From Streptomyces sp. CB01580 (GTDB lineage Bacteria > Actinomycetota > Actinomycetes > Streptomycetales > Streptomycetaceae), in NCBI RefSeq assembly GCF_001905795.1, contig NZ_LIXJ01000006.1, forward strand, positions 124,001 through 188,000: 64,000 nucleotides of DNA. The letters are read 5' to 3'. Position 1 is the first letter of the stretch, and each line of letters begins with the position of its first letter. Below, piece after piece: positions 7,366 through 15,753 of the stretch. A program made the translations under genes and the position numbers. Under the pieces are notes generated by a model that saw only the letters and a list, made by a program, of their open reading frames with translations, was not told the origin of the DNA and made no database searches.

Positions 7366-8442
7366 TCATACCGCCACCACGCGACCGCCCGCGTCCGCCG
7401 AGGCGTAGGCAGCCTCCACGACCCGCGCGGTGTCCACGATCTCCCGCGCGCACATGCCCCACAGTCCCGGATCCGAGAGCACCCGCCGGAAGTCCTCATA
7501 CATGGGCGTGAACCACTCCAGGTGCGCCTGGTCCTTGTTCGGCGAGACGAGGGACCGCCGCCACTCGCTCCCCGCCGTGCGACCGGTCACCTCTCCGTCG
7601 TCGATGCGCACCGACCCGGCGGAGCCGCGGACCGCGTAGTGGTTGGACCGCTCGTCGCTCGTCCAGCTCAGCAGGATGTCGCACCGGCCGTCGCCGAAGT
7701 CCAGACGCAGCCGGGCGGCCTCGTCCACCGCCGCAGTATCGCCGTCCGGCCGTTCCACGGTGCAGGACAGCTTCACGGGGGCCCGGCCGAACAGCCGCAG
7801 GGCCATGTAGACACAATGCGTCCCGTGGTCCAACAGGATTCCCCCACCGGCCAGTTCGGGAGACCGGCGCCAGTCGGGGGAGTACCCCGGGACCCCGCGC
7901 GCGTGCCGGTCGCGCAGGATGCGGAAGGTGGCCGATTCCAGACGCCCCACGCCGCCGTTCCCGGTGCGGGGGCTCCCGGCGACCGCCTCGCGCAGCGTCC
8001 GCATGAGGGGTGATGTCCCGTAGTTGTGCGACGGGAAGAGCAGCCGGCCCCGGGCGTGGGCCAGCTCCGTCAGCTCGCGCGCCTCGGCGCCGCGCGCCGC
8101 GACCGGTTTCTCGCAGATCACGTGACGGCCCGCCGAGAGCGCGGTCCGGGTGAGCGGGCCGTGGAAGGCGGGCGGCGTGCACACGTCGACGACGTCCACC
8201 GCGGGGGCGGTCTCCATCGCCTCGTCCAGTGAGGAGAACACCCGGCCGTGAGGCAGGAGACCTGCCGCCCGCGCCCGGCGCTCGGGTGACGGGTCGACGA
8301 CCGCCGCCACCTCGACGCCCGGTACGGATCCGTACCCGCTGAGCCGGGCGCCGCCCGCCGTGCCGAACCCGACGACGACCACCGAGACGGAACTGTCCCG
8401 GCCGATCGGCACCGGCGTGAGGGGTGTCCCGTTCACGCTCAT
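7366..8442 (-). CDS. Gfo/Idh/MocA-family sugar or inositol dehydrogenase
   Basis: The 358-residue protein has an N-terminal NAD(P)-binding strand (VVVVGFGTAG, residues 21-30) and the family motif EKPVA at 111-115, whose Lys112 is catalytic. A substrate domain follows with GGGILLDHGTHC, where the second conserved histidine pair would lie. Members oxidise a ring hydroxyl of inositols, aminosugars or glucose 6-phosphate (as NtdC does). It is the last gene of the leftward operon and starts at an ATG overlapping the phosphatase stop. Oxidation here would give the keto substrate for one of the two aminotransferases upstream (inference). Confidence 0.88.
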   Translation of the reverse strand: MSVNGTPLTPVPIGRDSSVSVVVVGFGTAGGARLSGYGSVPGVEVAAVVDPSPERRARAAGLLPHGRVFSSLDEAMETAPAVDVVDVCTPPAFHGPLTRTALSAGRHVICEKPVAARGAEARELTELAHARGRLLFPSHNYGTSPLMRTLREAVAGSPRTGNGGVGRLESATFRILRDRHARGVPGYSPDWRRSPELAGGGILLDHGTHCVYMALRLFGRAPVKLSCTVERPDGDTAAVDEAARLRLDFGDGRCDILLSWTSDERSNHYAVRGSAGSVRIDDGEVTGRTAGSEWRRSLVSPNKDQAHLEWFTPMYEDFRRVLSDPGLWGMCAREIVDTARVVEAAYASADAGGRVVAV

Positions 8443-9254
8443 GCCTTTCCTCCCGAGGCCACCGGCGGGCAGGAACCCCCGGCCTCGACCAGTTCCCGGT
8501 GGACGGTCCGCGACGCCGCGACGATGTTGTCGTGGCGGGACGTGAAGGCGTCACCGCCCCACCCCGTGACCACGCCGCCCGCTTCGGTGATCAGCAGCGC
8601 ACCGGGCACGGTGTCCCAGATCCCGATGCCGAACTCCAGATAGCCGTCGTACGCCCCGCAGGCCACGCGGCACAGCCCGGTGGAGGCGCTGCCCGGTTCG
8701 CGTATCTCGAAACCCGCGTCGAGCAGTCGGTCGGCCACCGAACGCTGCCGCCCGCGCACCACGCCTTCGGTCCCGAAGCCGGTGCCCGCCAGCGGTCTGC
8801 CCGGCGGAGGGTCCGCGATGCGCAGGGGCATCTCGTCGCGGAACGCGCCCTGCCCGGCCACCGCCCGGAACACCGTGCCGGACTCGGGGAACCGGATCAG
8901 GGACAACCGCGTGACACCCTCCACGACCAGCGCCAGGGCGACCGCGTAGTCGGGCAGTCCGCGCAGGTAGTTGGTCGTGCCGTCGAGCGGGTCCACGATC
9001 CAGGTCGGACGGCCGTCCCCGGGCGCGACGGGATCGGACTCCTCCGAGACGATCCCGAAGTCCGGTGTGTACATGCGCAGGATGGCCAGCGCCTGGTGCT
9101 CGGCGGCCAGATCGGCGTCGCTGACCGGCGCGTCGCCTTCCTTGGTGCGTACGGTCAACCGGGCGCCGCGCCAGCGCAGCAGCTCCTTCGCGGCCTCCGA
9201 CGCGGCCTGCGCCGCCGTGGCGGTGAGACGGTCGGTGTCGAACACGACGGTCAC
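8439..9254 (-). CDS. Inositol-monophosphatase-family phosphatase
   Basis: The 271-residue enzyme shows the metal-binding motifs of the family: a Glu pair at about residues 71-72 (VSEES), WIVDPLDGTTNY at 85-96 with Asp88 and Asp91, and GIWDTVPGALLITEAGG near the C-terminus. These Mg-dependent phosphatases remove phosphate from inositol, histidinol or sugar phosphates and act in the cytoplasm. In biosynthetic clusters they dephosphorylate a sugar or cyclitol phosphate intermediate. It is coupled at both ends, with a GTGA overlap with aminotransferase 2 and an ATGA overlap with the dehydrogenase. Histidinol-phosphatase activity cannot be excluded. Confidence 0.88.
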   Translation of the reverse strand: MTVVFDTDRLTATAAQAASEAAKELLRWRGARLTVRTKEGDAPVSDADLAAEHQALAILRMYTPDFGIVSEESDPVAPGDGRPTWIVDPLDGTTNYLRGLPDYAVALALVVEGVTRLSLIRFPESGTVFRAVAGQGAFRDEMPLRIADPPPGRPLAGTGFGTEGVVRGRQRSVADRLLDAGFEIREPGSASTGLCRVACGAYDGYLEFGIGIWDTVPGALLITEAGGVVTGWGGDAFTSRHDNIVAASRTVHRELVEAGGSCPPVASGGKA

Positions 9255-10630
9255 CCCTCACCCCCCATGCCGATCAGGGTCTCGCGGATGATGCCGACGG
9301 CGGTCTCCACCTGTGCGCGGTCGACGGTGAGGGGCGGGTACAGCCGCAGTGTGTTGCCGCCGAGCATCACCAGGACGCCTGCTTCCAGCAGTTCCAGGTA
9401 GACGCGTTGGACCAGGCTCTTGGGCGCCGGCTCACGGGTCTGCTTGTCCACCACCAGCTCGATGCCGAGAGCGAGTCCCGCCCCGCGCACGTCGCCGACC
9501 AGCGGGGCGAGTTCCGTCAGGTCGGCCAGCTGATCGAGCATCTCCCGGCCTCGGGTGGCGGCGTTGTCGACCAGTTTGTCCTCGGTGAGGATGCTCGTGG
9601 TCGCGGCCACCGCCCGGCACGCCATGGGGAACGCCCCGAAGCTGGACGAACTCGCACTGGGCTCGGAGAACGGGGCCGCCGCCATGGTTTCCGCCGAGGC
9701 GACGACGCCGGTGACCGGGTAGCCGCCGCCCATGCCCTTGCCGACGGTCAGCACGTCGGGGCGGACCTCCTCGTGCTGGTAGGCGAAGGCGGCACCGGTA
9801 CGGCCGAAACCGGTCATCATCTCGTCGGCGATCAGCAACGCGTCGAACTCGCGGGCCACCTCGCCCAGGGCCGCGAGGTAGCCCCGGGGCGGCACCACGT
9901 TGCCGGACCTGCCCTGCACGGGCTCCACCACGATCGCGGCGAGAGCCCCGGTGGAGTTCTCCTTGATCACATCACGGGCGTGATCGACACACGCGAAGCC
10001 GCATTCGGGCGCCCGTAACTTGAAGGGGCAGCGGTAGCAGTTGGCGTACGGGGCGGAGAAGTAGCCGGGCGGGAGCGGCCCGAGACCCGAGCGGGCGCCG
10101 GCGGTCAGGGCCAGGCTGCCCATGGTCTTCCCGTGGAACCCGCCCCAGAAGGAGAGGAATTCGTGCTTTCCGGTGACGGACTTCGCCAGGCGCAGCGCGG
10201 CCTCCACCGCCTCCGTGCCGCCGCTGTACAGCTGGATCGTGTCCAGGTCCTCGGGCAGGAACTCGCGCAGCACCCGCACCATGTCGAGCCGGGCGGGACT
10301 GCCGAAGGCCCCGGCGGTGGCGCGGGTCAGCTCCTGGGCGAGGGCCGTGGTGAATCGCGGTTCGGCGTGGCCGATGGAGTTCACACCGCCCGCGCCCTGG
10401 AAGTCGATGACGCGGTTGCCGTCGACGTCCACGATCTCGGCGCCGTCCGCCTCCGCCACGCACAATCGGGACAGCAGCATCACGGCCTGCAGACCGGGGC
10501 CGATCACCTCCTGCTCCTCGGCCCAGTGGGCCTCGCCGCGCACGCGTGGGTGCAGTATCCCGAAACCGTGTCCGGCGCCGGGCGCGCCGCCGTCCCCCGC
10601 AGGCCCGGCGCCCCGCTCGTGGTCGGTCAT
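9251..10630 (-). CDS. Class III PLP-dependent aminotransferase (GABA/acyl-amine type)
   Basis: The 459-residue protein carries the class III signature. It has YSGGTEAVEAALRLAK, FHGKTMGSLALT, a cofactor Asp in LIADEMMTGFGRTG, and the PLP lysine in VGKGMGGGYP (about Lys296). An insert with NCYRCPF and ECGFAC is seen in the GABA/ornithine branch. The ATG at 10630 overlaps the stop of aminotransferase 1 (ATGA). Enzymes of this branch include NeoB/BtrB-like 6'-aminotransferases that convert GMC-made aldehydes to amines, a role that fits the cluster's GMC enzyme, although sequence alone does not fix the substrate. Confidence 0.9.
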   Translation of the reverse strand: MTDHERGAGPAGDGGAPGAGHGFGILHPRVRGEAHWAEEQEVIGPGLQAVMLLSRLCVAEADGAEIVDVDGNRVIDFQGAGGVNSIGHAEPRFTTALAQELTRATAGAFGSPARLDMVRVLREFLPEDLDTIQLYSGGTEAVEAALRLAKSVTGKHEFLSFWGGFHGKTMGSLALTAGARSGLGPLPPGYFSAPYANCYRCPFKLRAPECGFACVDHARDVIKENSTGALAAIVVEPVQGRSGNVVPPRGYLAALGEVAREFDALLIADEMMTGFGRTGAAFAYQHEEVRPDVLTVGKGMGGGYPVTGVVASAETMAAAPFSEPSASSSSFGAFPMACRAVAATTSILTEDKLVDNAATRGREMLDQLADLTELAPLVGDVRGAGLALGIELVVDKQTREPAPKSLVQRVYLELLEAGVLVMLGGNTLRLYPPLTVDRAQVETAVGIIRETLIGMGGEG

Positions 10631-11880
10631 ATCGCTCCGTCCTCGGTCCGCCGGCGCGACGGCAGCCGGCCGTCCTCCGCAAGTGCCTCGAAGCCGCGCC
10701 GGGCCGCGCCGACCGCCGTGTCGATGTCGTCGTCGGTGGTGGACGCCGAGATGAACCAGTGGTGGTTCGGGTGCAGGAAGACGCCCTCGCGGATCGTCGC
10801 CGCGTAGAAGGACCGCTTCGCCTGCTGGTTGCGGTCCTCGTCGCCGAAGCGGAAGTCCAGGAACGGCATCGGCGGGTGCCCCACCACGTCGACCGGTGCC
10901 CCGAACTCCTCGGCCAGCACACCCAGACCGCCCTGCAGCCGCTCGCCCATCTGCCAGATCCGTTTGAGGTGGTCGCCCGACCGCAGCTTGCGCACCGTGG
11001 CCAACGCGGCGGCCATGGCGTCGGCGTTGGCGTAGTAGGTGGACGAGATGTGCACCGTGTCCAGGGTGCGCAGCACATCGGCCCGCCCGGTCAGCGCCGA
11101 GATGGCGTACCCGTTGGCGAATGCCTTGCTCAGCGTCACCAGATCGGCGGTGACTCCGTAGTACTCCTGCGCGCCGCCCAGGGCGAGCCGGAAAGCCGAG
11201 CGGATCTCGTCGAAGACCAGCAGAATGCCGTGTTCGCGCGTCAGTTCCCGCACGCCCTGCAGGAACCCCTCGGCAGGCCGCTCGACCATGAACGGCATCA
11301 TCACCAGACAGGCGATCTCCCCGCGGTGACGCTCGAGGACCGCCCGCAGCGAGTCCAGGTCGTTGTAGGTGAACGTGTCCACCAGCGCCCGGCTGACGGC
11401 GGGGATGCCGCGGTCCCACTGGGCACACCAGTCGTGCCAGCCGTTGTAGCCCCAGCGCACCACCCGGTCCCGGCCGGTGAAGGCCCGGGACAGGCGCACG
11501 GCCGCAGCGGTGGCATCCGATCCGGTCTTGAGCAGCATGCCCATTTCCGCGCCCGGCACGATGTCGAGCAGTTCCTCGATGAGCTCCGTCTGGACGGACT
11601 TCATCAGCCCGATCGCGAAACCGCGCCGGATCTCGCGCACCACGGCCTCGTCCACGTCCGGATCGGCGTGGCCGAGTATGACCGTGCCGTAGGACAGGAA
11701 GAAGTCGAGATACCTGTTGCCGTCCACGTCCCAGAAGTGGGCCCCGTGGGCACGGTCGGCGAAGACCGGGTAGTGCCCCTCGACCATTTGGTCGGAGGCG
11801 ATCACTTTTTTCCGTTTGGCTGCCAGAGCGTCGATCTGCTCGGCCCTGCGGTCGAGTGCGAAGGAACGGTCCAGGCCCAA
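10627..11880 (-). CDS. Class III aminotransferase, glutamate-1-semialdehyde-aminomutase-like
   Basis: This 417-residue enzyme has the GSA-aminomutase-like layout: FWDVDGNRYLDFFLSYG, LKTGSDATAAAVRLSRAFTG, a cofactor Asp in LVFDEIRSAFR and the PLP lysine in TLSKAFANGY (about Lys250). The usual hemL heme genes are absent, and cluster homologues are used as aminotransferases on keto-sugars or keto-acids. The start appears to be TTG at 11880, with AAGGGAGA upstream. It lies 80 bp after the aldolase-like gene and overlaps the next aminotransferase. Two class III enzymes back to back suggest two different amination steps. Confidence 0.88.
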   Translation of the reverse strand: MGLDRSFALDRRAEQIDALAAKRKKVIASDQMVEGHYPVFADRAHGAHFWDVDGNRYLDFFLSYGTVILGHADPDVDEAVVREIRRGFAIGLMKSVQTELIEELLDIVPGAEMGMLLKTGSDATAAAVRLSRAFTGRDRVVRWGYNGWHDWCAQWDRGIPAVSRALVDTFTYNDLDSLRAVLERHRGEIACLVMMPFMVERPAEGFLQGVRELTREHGILLVFDEIRSAFRLALGGAQEYYGVTADLVTLSKAFANGYAISALTGRADVLRTLDTVHISSTYYANADAMAAALATVRKLRSGDHLKRIWQMGERLQGGLGVLAEEFGAPVDVVGHPPMPFLDFRFGDEDRNQQAKRSFYAATIREGVFLHPNHHWFISASTTDDDIDTAVGAARRGFEALAEDGRLPSRRRTEDGAI

Positions 11881-11960
11881 GGGTCTCCCTTTCGTGAGGA
11901 ACGGCTGAGCGGCGTGCTGCGGGGAGCAGCGGACGCCAGGACGGCGGGGCCGGCGGGCGC

Positions 11961-12611
11961 TCAGCGCCGGGCGGCCCGGACCCGGTCCAGGAGGTCGGTG
12001 GCCCGGTGCCGCACGTCGGCGAGGTTCCCGCCATGCAGCGCGTCACCCACGAGGGGCCGGCCGAGCGCCGCGGCGTGCGCCCCCGCGGCGAAGTAGTCGC
12101 CCAGGTCGTCGGCGGTGATCCCGCCGGTCGGAACGATAGGAATGTCCCCGAACGCCATGGTGAGCGAGGCCAGATAAGCAGGTCCGCCCAGCCGCGCGGG
12201 GAAGAGCTTGACCAGCGCAGCGCCGAGCCGCCACGCCTCCATGACCTCGGTCGTGGTGAACGCTCCGCACACCACGGGCACCCCCAGCCCCCGGGCCTCG
12301 TCGAGCACCTCCGGAAGCACGCCGGGGGTGAGGAGGTAGTGCGCGCCGGCGCCAACGGCCCGCCGGGCGGTCTCGCGGTCCCGTACGGTCCCGGCGCCCA
12401 CCAGCGCGGCGCCCGTGGCCACACTGCGCCGGACGGCGTCGAGCGCGTCGGGGGAGGTGAGTGTGATCTCCACGGCCCTCACACCCGCCTTGCCCAGTTC
12501 ATCGGTCACGGCCGGAACGGCCGGGGAATCCGGTTCGGTGAGCATGGCGATGAGCGGCGCTCCGGCCACCTCGGCGGCCAGGTCGATGCTGTGGTCCCCG
12601 GACACGCTCAC
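11961..12611 (-). CDS. KDPG/KHG aldolase family protein
   Basis: The 216-residue protein is the size of Eda. It keeps its residues: Glu49 in VEITLTSP, GAGTV near 72-76, the Schiff-base Lys135 in ALVKLFPA, and PTGGI near residue 162. The family joins or splits pyruvate and an aldehyde (KDPG, 2-keto-4-hydroxyglutarate). No other Entner-Doudoroff gene lies nearby, so it probably makes or cleaves a 4-hydroxy-2-keto acid for this cluster (inference). The GTG start overlaps the methyltransferase stop (GTGA). A keto acid made here would be a natural substrate for one of the following aminotransferases. Confidence 0.88.
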   Translation of the reverse strand: MSVSGDHSIDLAAEVAGAPLIAMLTEPDSPAVPAVTDELGKAGVRAVEITLTSPDALDAVRRSVATGAALVGAGTVRDRETARRAVGAGAHYLLTPGVLPEVLDEARGLGVPVVCGAFTTTEVMEAWRLGAALVKLFPARLGGPAYLASLTMAFGDIPIVPTGGITADDLGDYFAAGAHAAALGRPLVGDALHGGNLADVRHRATDLLDRVRAARR

Positions 12612-13366
12612 CCCCGCTTCTCGAGAACGATGATCTGCCGCCGGGTCTGCCGCTTCACCGGGCGGTCCGGGTCCGGCAGCGCCCGCAACTCCCTGACCAG
12701 GGGAGCCACCTTCTCCTCGAAGACCGCGTCGTCCACGGCCCACAAGTGGTAGAGCATGCGCTGTTCGAGTCCGGAGGCGATCTGTTCCGGGCTGTGTTCG
12801 TGGGTCGCCGCGTCCAGCTCCCCCACCTCCACGGCAGTGAAGCCCACCGACTCGGCCAGCGGCAGGATGCGCTGGGCCCGGTCGTCCGCCTCCGCCGTGC
12901 GTGACTGGATCTCCTCCATGATCCTGCTGACCGGGTGGTCATCGAAGAGGATCATGCCGGGGATCACCACGTACCGCCCACCCGGCTCCAGCACGCGGTG
13001 GACCTCCTGCAGTCCCTTGCGCAGGTCGCCCACGACGTGGGTCACCCACACGCTGTACACCTGCGAGAAGGATCCGGCCGGGAACGGCAGCGCGGTCAGC
13101 GAGGCCGCCGCGGCCGTCTGCCCGACGCGGCTCACGGCCTTCGTGAGCATGGAGTGCGACAGGTCGATCCCCACCACGGAGTACCCGACGTCGGTGAGTG
13201 CCAGGGCCACCACGCCGGTGCCCATGCCCGCGTCGAGGATCAGACGGTCCTTCGCCGTGCGTTCGGCGATGGCCGGCGCGATCCTTCGGCCGCGTGCCTC
13301 ACCCCCACGCGTCTTGTCGTAGAAATCGGCTGCCGGGGAAAAGTTCACAGACGACTGCACTGTCAC
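12608..13366 (-). CDS. Class I SAM-dependent methyltransferase
   Basis: The 252-residue protein has the Rossmann SAM motif LDAGMGTGVVALAL (motif I, about residues 44-57), VVGIDLS (motif II) and LEPGGRYVVIPG (post-motif III), typical of UbiE/Methyltransf_11 proteins. It is the first gene of the leftward six-gene operon. The start is GTG at 13366, with weak GAGTGG before it; a second GTG two codons later is possible. N-, O- or C-methylation of the cluster product is possible, and no domain narrows it down. Confidence 0.85.
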   Translation of the reverse strand: MTVQSSVNFSPAADFYDKTRGGEARGRRIAPAIAERTAKDRLILDAGMGTGVVALALTDVGYSVVGIDLSHSMLTKAVSRVGQTAAAASLTALPFPAGSFSQVYSVWVTHVVGDLRKGLQEVHRVLEPGGRYVVIPGMILFDDHPVSRIMEEIQSRTAEADDRAQRILPLAESVGFTAVEVGELDAATHEHSPEQIASGLEQRMLYHLWAVDDAVFEEKVAPLVRELRALPDPDRPVKRQTRRQIIVLEKRG

Positions 13367-13419
13367 CCACTCACTGGTTGTGGAGAATGCTGCCTGAAGC
13401 CCGTTCGGTAAAGGGATTT

Positions 13420-13440
13420 CGCACCGGAAAGTTCGGTGCG
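13420..13440. promoter_or_regulatory. Palindrome upstream of the methyltransferase operon
   Basis: A perfect 7-bp inverted repeat, CGCACCG and CGGTGCG, is separated by 7 bases and lies 54-74 bases upstream of the GTG at 13366. Position and symmetry fit a dimeric repressor or activator site for the six-gene operon. The rest of 13367-13713 is otherwise non-coding leader and promoter DNA between the operon and the PhoX stop. Confidence 0.4.
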
Positions 13441-13713
13441 GTGACAGGGGAGAAAATGGCTGTTCACCCCGGAGGGAAAAACGGCCCCTCGGGCGGGCAT
13501 TCCGATCGGTCGTCCGCCGGTGACCACAGGGCCGGGCGGATTGCTACTGAACCATAATTTCCTGCGGGGGAGGGCCCGCAAGTGGGCCTGACATGATTGG
13601 CGACGATGATTCGATGATGGCGCGAAAGCAACCTGATTCGCCGGTCCGTCGGGCGCGCCACCCGGTCGCAGGTGCCCCCTCAGCAGCGCCGCCGTGGCTG
13701 CCGGGGCGCGGCG

Positions 13714-15753
13714 CTACCGCCGTCCGCCCAGGAGGGGGCCGCCGTCCCTGCGGCGCACCGCGACGACGGCCGCCCGGGGCTGGGCGGACCCGCCGTCCGG
13801 CCAGTGGGACGCGGGCCGCTGCGGACTGGCGTCGGGCAGCTCTCCGGGATGCTGCACCGAGACCAGCACGAAATCCGGACCGATCACCGGTCCGCAACAT
13901 TCGGCGCCCGTGGGCACCGTGAGGAACCGTTGCACCCGTCCGCGTTCGGGGCCGCTGAGCGGCACCATGTACAAGCCGTCGTTGCGGCCGCCCCGGCCGT
14001 TCGCGTCGGTGGCGATCCACAGGTTGCCGTGGTCGTCGAAAGCCAGGTTGTCGGGCGAGGAGATCGCGCTGACCAGGCTCTTGTCGACCCCCATGTAGTA
14101 CGTCCCCGGTGACTCCGGGTCGCCACAGACCAGCAGCAGCCGCCAGCCGAAGCGTTCAGCCGTCGGATCGTCCCCGCGTTCGCACAGTTCCAGGACGTGC
14201 CCGTCGCGATTGCCGGAGCGCGGGTTGGCCTCGTCGGGAGCCGGCAGGCCGGGAGCCCCGCGCTGGTCGTTGTTGGTCAGGGAGGCGTAGACCCGCCCGG
14301 TCACGGGGTGAGGTTCGACGTCCTCGGGCCGGTCCATAGGGGTGGCCCCCGCGCGGTCGGCGGCGATCCGGGTGAAGACGTACACCTCGTCCGCGCGCAT
14401 GCCCGGCACGAAGCTGAGGTCGTTGTGCGCGAGCGGAATCCACCGCCCCGTCCCGTCGAACGCCCCGTCGGCCGGCAGCCGACCGGATCCGTCGATCTCC
14501 TCAGCCGGGCTGTCTCCGTCGAACCGTGCGACGTAGAGGGTTCCGGAGTCCAGCAGACGCTTGTTGTGCGCGCGGCTGGCGGGATCGTCACCCGGCCGCA
14601 TGCGCCCGTCGGAAACGAATTTGTATATGTACTCGAACCGTTCGTCGTCCCCCATGTAGGCCACGACCCGTCCGTCCGGGGCGGTCGAGATGTTGGCTCC
14701 CTCGTGCTTGAAGCGGCCCAGAGCCGTGTGCTTCACGGGCACGGAGTCGGGCTCCAGCGGGTCCACCTCGACGATCCAGCCGAAGCGGTGCGCCTCGTTG
14801 GGCTCGCGACCGAGGTCGAACCGCGTGTCGTACTTCTCCCAGCCGCGCAGGGAGGGCCCCTCGGGGAACCCGTACCGCCTCAGCCCTTCCGACACCAGGG
14901 GGTCCGTCACCTGGTCGGCGTGGGCGAAGGGCATGTGCACGTTCTCCTCGCCCGACAGCACGGTGCCCCACGGGGTGGTGCCGCCCGAGCAGTTGGCCAT
15001 CGTGCCCAGCACCCGGGTACCCGCCGGATCGGCCGAGGTACGCAGCAGCGGCGACCCGGCGGCGGGGCCACGGACCTCGAAGGGGCTCAGCAGGGTGATG
15101 CGGCGGTTCCACCGTCCGTCCACCCTGGTCCTCAGCCTGCCGTCGTCCGCCCGTTCCACGAGTACCACCGACAACCCGTAGGCCATCCAGGCCGTCCGCA
15201 CGTGGGCCTCCGTCGGCTCCTGCGGATTCCAGTCGGGGAACATGAGCGGCTCGGTGGCGTACTCGTGGTTGGAGACCATCAGCCACCGTCCCGCGGCGCG
15301 CAGCGGGACGAGGGCGCAGTAGTCGTTGTTCACCCCGAACTGCCGGGCCTGCGCCGCCTCGTCCTGGTGATCGAAGTCGAAGGCCGGGGCGCCCGGCAGG
15401 ACGGCGTCCCCCCAGCCGATCAGCACCTCGTGGGTGAAGCCTTCGGGAACGGTCACGCGGTCCCCGCTGTCGGGGGGCACCGGCAGGAATCCGCGCTTGT
15501 CTCCCCCTCGTACGTGCGGTCCGGGTTCCTGGGCCCGGGCCGCGGGCACGGCCGCCGACACCACGGAGAGCGTCCCGCAGCCGAGCAGGGCCCTGCGTGA
15601 CAGAGCCCTGCGCAATAACTCACCGAAATAGGTGTTCCCGGAGGTGTTCGGCGCGTCGCGAGCACAGGCGTTCCCGCATTTGAATGTGCACGTTTCCGGG
15701 GAGCGCCGGACGTCGTGATCGGTGGCCAGCAGGGGGAGTTTCCGGGATGACAC
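13714..15753 (-). CDS. phoX: PhoX-family alkaline phosphatase, Tat-exported
   Basis: The 679-residue protein has the PhoX layout. An N-terminal segment with CTFKCGNAC and NTSGNTYFG is followed by a Tat signal (SRRALLGCG... to AARAQ, about residues 52-80) and the DUF839 beta-propeller. Metal and active-site regions visible include NHEYATEPLMFP, GMVNCSGG-like MANCSGGTTPWGT, SGEENVHMPF and SSPDNLAFDDHGNLWIATD. PhoX enzymes are Ca/Fe phosphatases secreted to release phosphate and are normally under PhoP control. No convincing PHO box was found. The GTG at 15753 has AGGAAGGA 10 bases ahead and was preferred over the longer frame. It is monocistronic. Confidence 0.9.
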   Translation of the reverse strand: MSSRKLPLLATDHDVRRSPETCTFKCGNACARDAPNTSGNTYFGELLRRALSRRALLGCGTLSVVSAAVPAARAQEPGPHVRGGDKRGFLPVPPDSGDRVTVPEGFTHEVLIGWGDAVLPGAPAFDFDHQDEAAQARQFGVNNDYCALVPLRAAGRWLMVSNHEYATEPLMFPDWNPQEPTEAHVRTAWMAYGLSVVLVERADDGRLRTRVDGRWNRRITLLSPFEVRGPAAGSPLLRTSADPAGTRVLGTMANCSGGTTPWGTVLSGEENVHMPFAHADQVTDPLVSEGLRRYGFPEGPSLRGWEKYDTRFDLGREPNEAHRFGWIVEVDPLEPDSVPVKHTALGRFKHEGANISTAPDGRVVAYMGDDERFEYIYKFVSDGRMRPGDDPASRAHNKRLLDSGTLYVARFDGDSPAEEIDGSGRLPADGAFDGTGRWIPLAHNDLSFVPGMRADEVYVFTRIAADRAGATPMDRPEDVEPHPVTGRVYASLTNNDQRGAPGLPAPDEANPRSGNRDGHVLELCERGDDPTAERFGWRLLLVCGDPESPGTYYMGVDKSLVSAISSPDNLAFDDHGNLWIATDANGRGGRNDGLYMVPLSGPERGRVQRFLTVPTGAECCGPVIGPDFVLVSVQHPGELPDASPQRPASHWPDGGSAQPRAAVVAVRRRDGGPLLGGRR

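Noticed and set aside
9251..12424. A single 1057-residue fused aminotransferase
   Set aside because: The first third is the KDPG and first aminotransferase region read in the wrong frame; the true start of aminotransferase 2 is the ATG at 10630.
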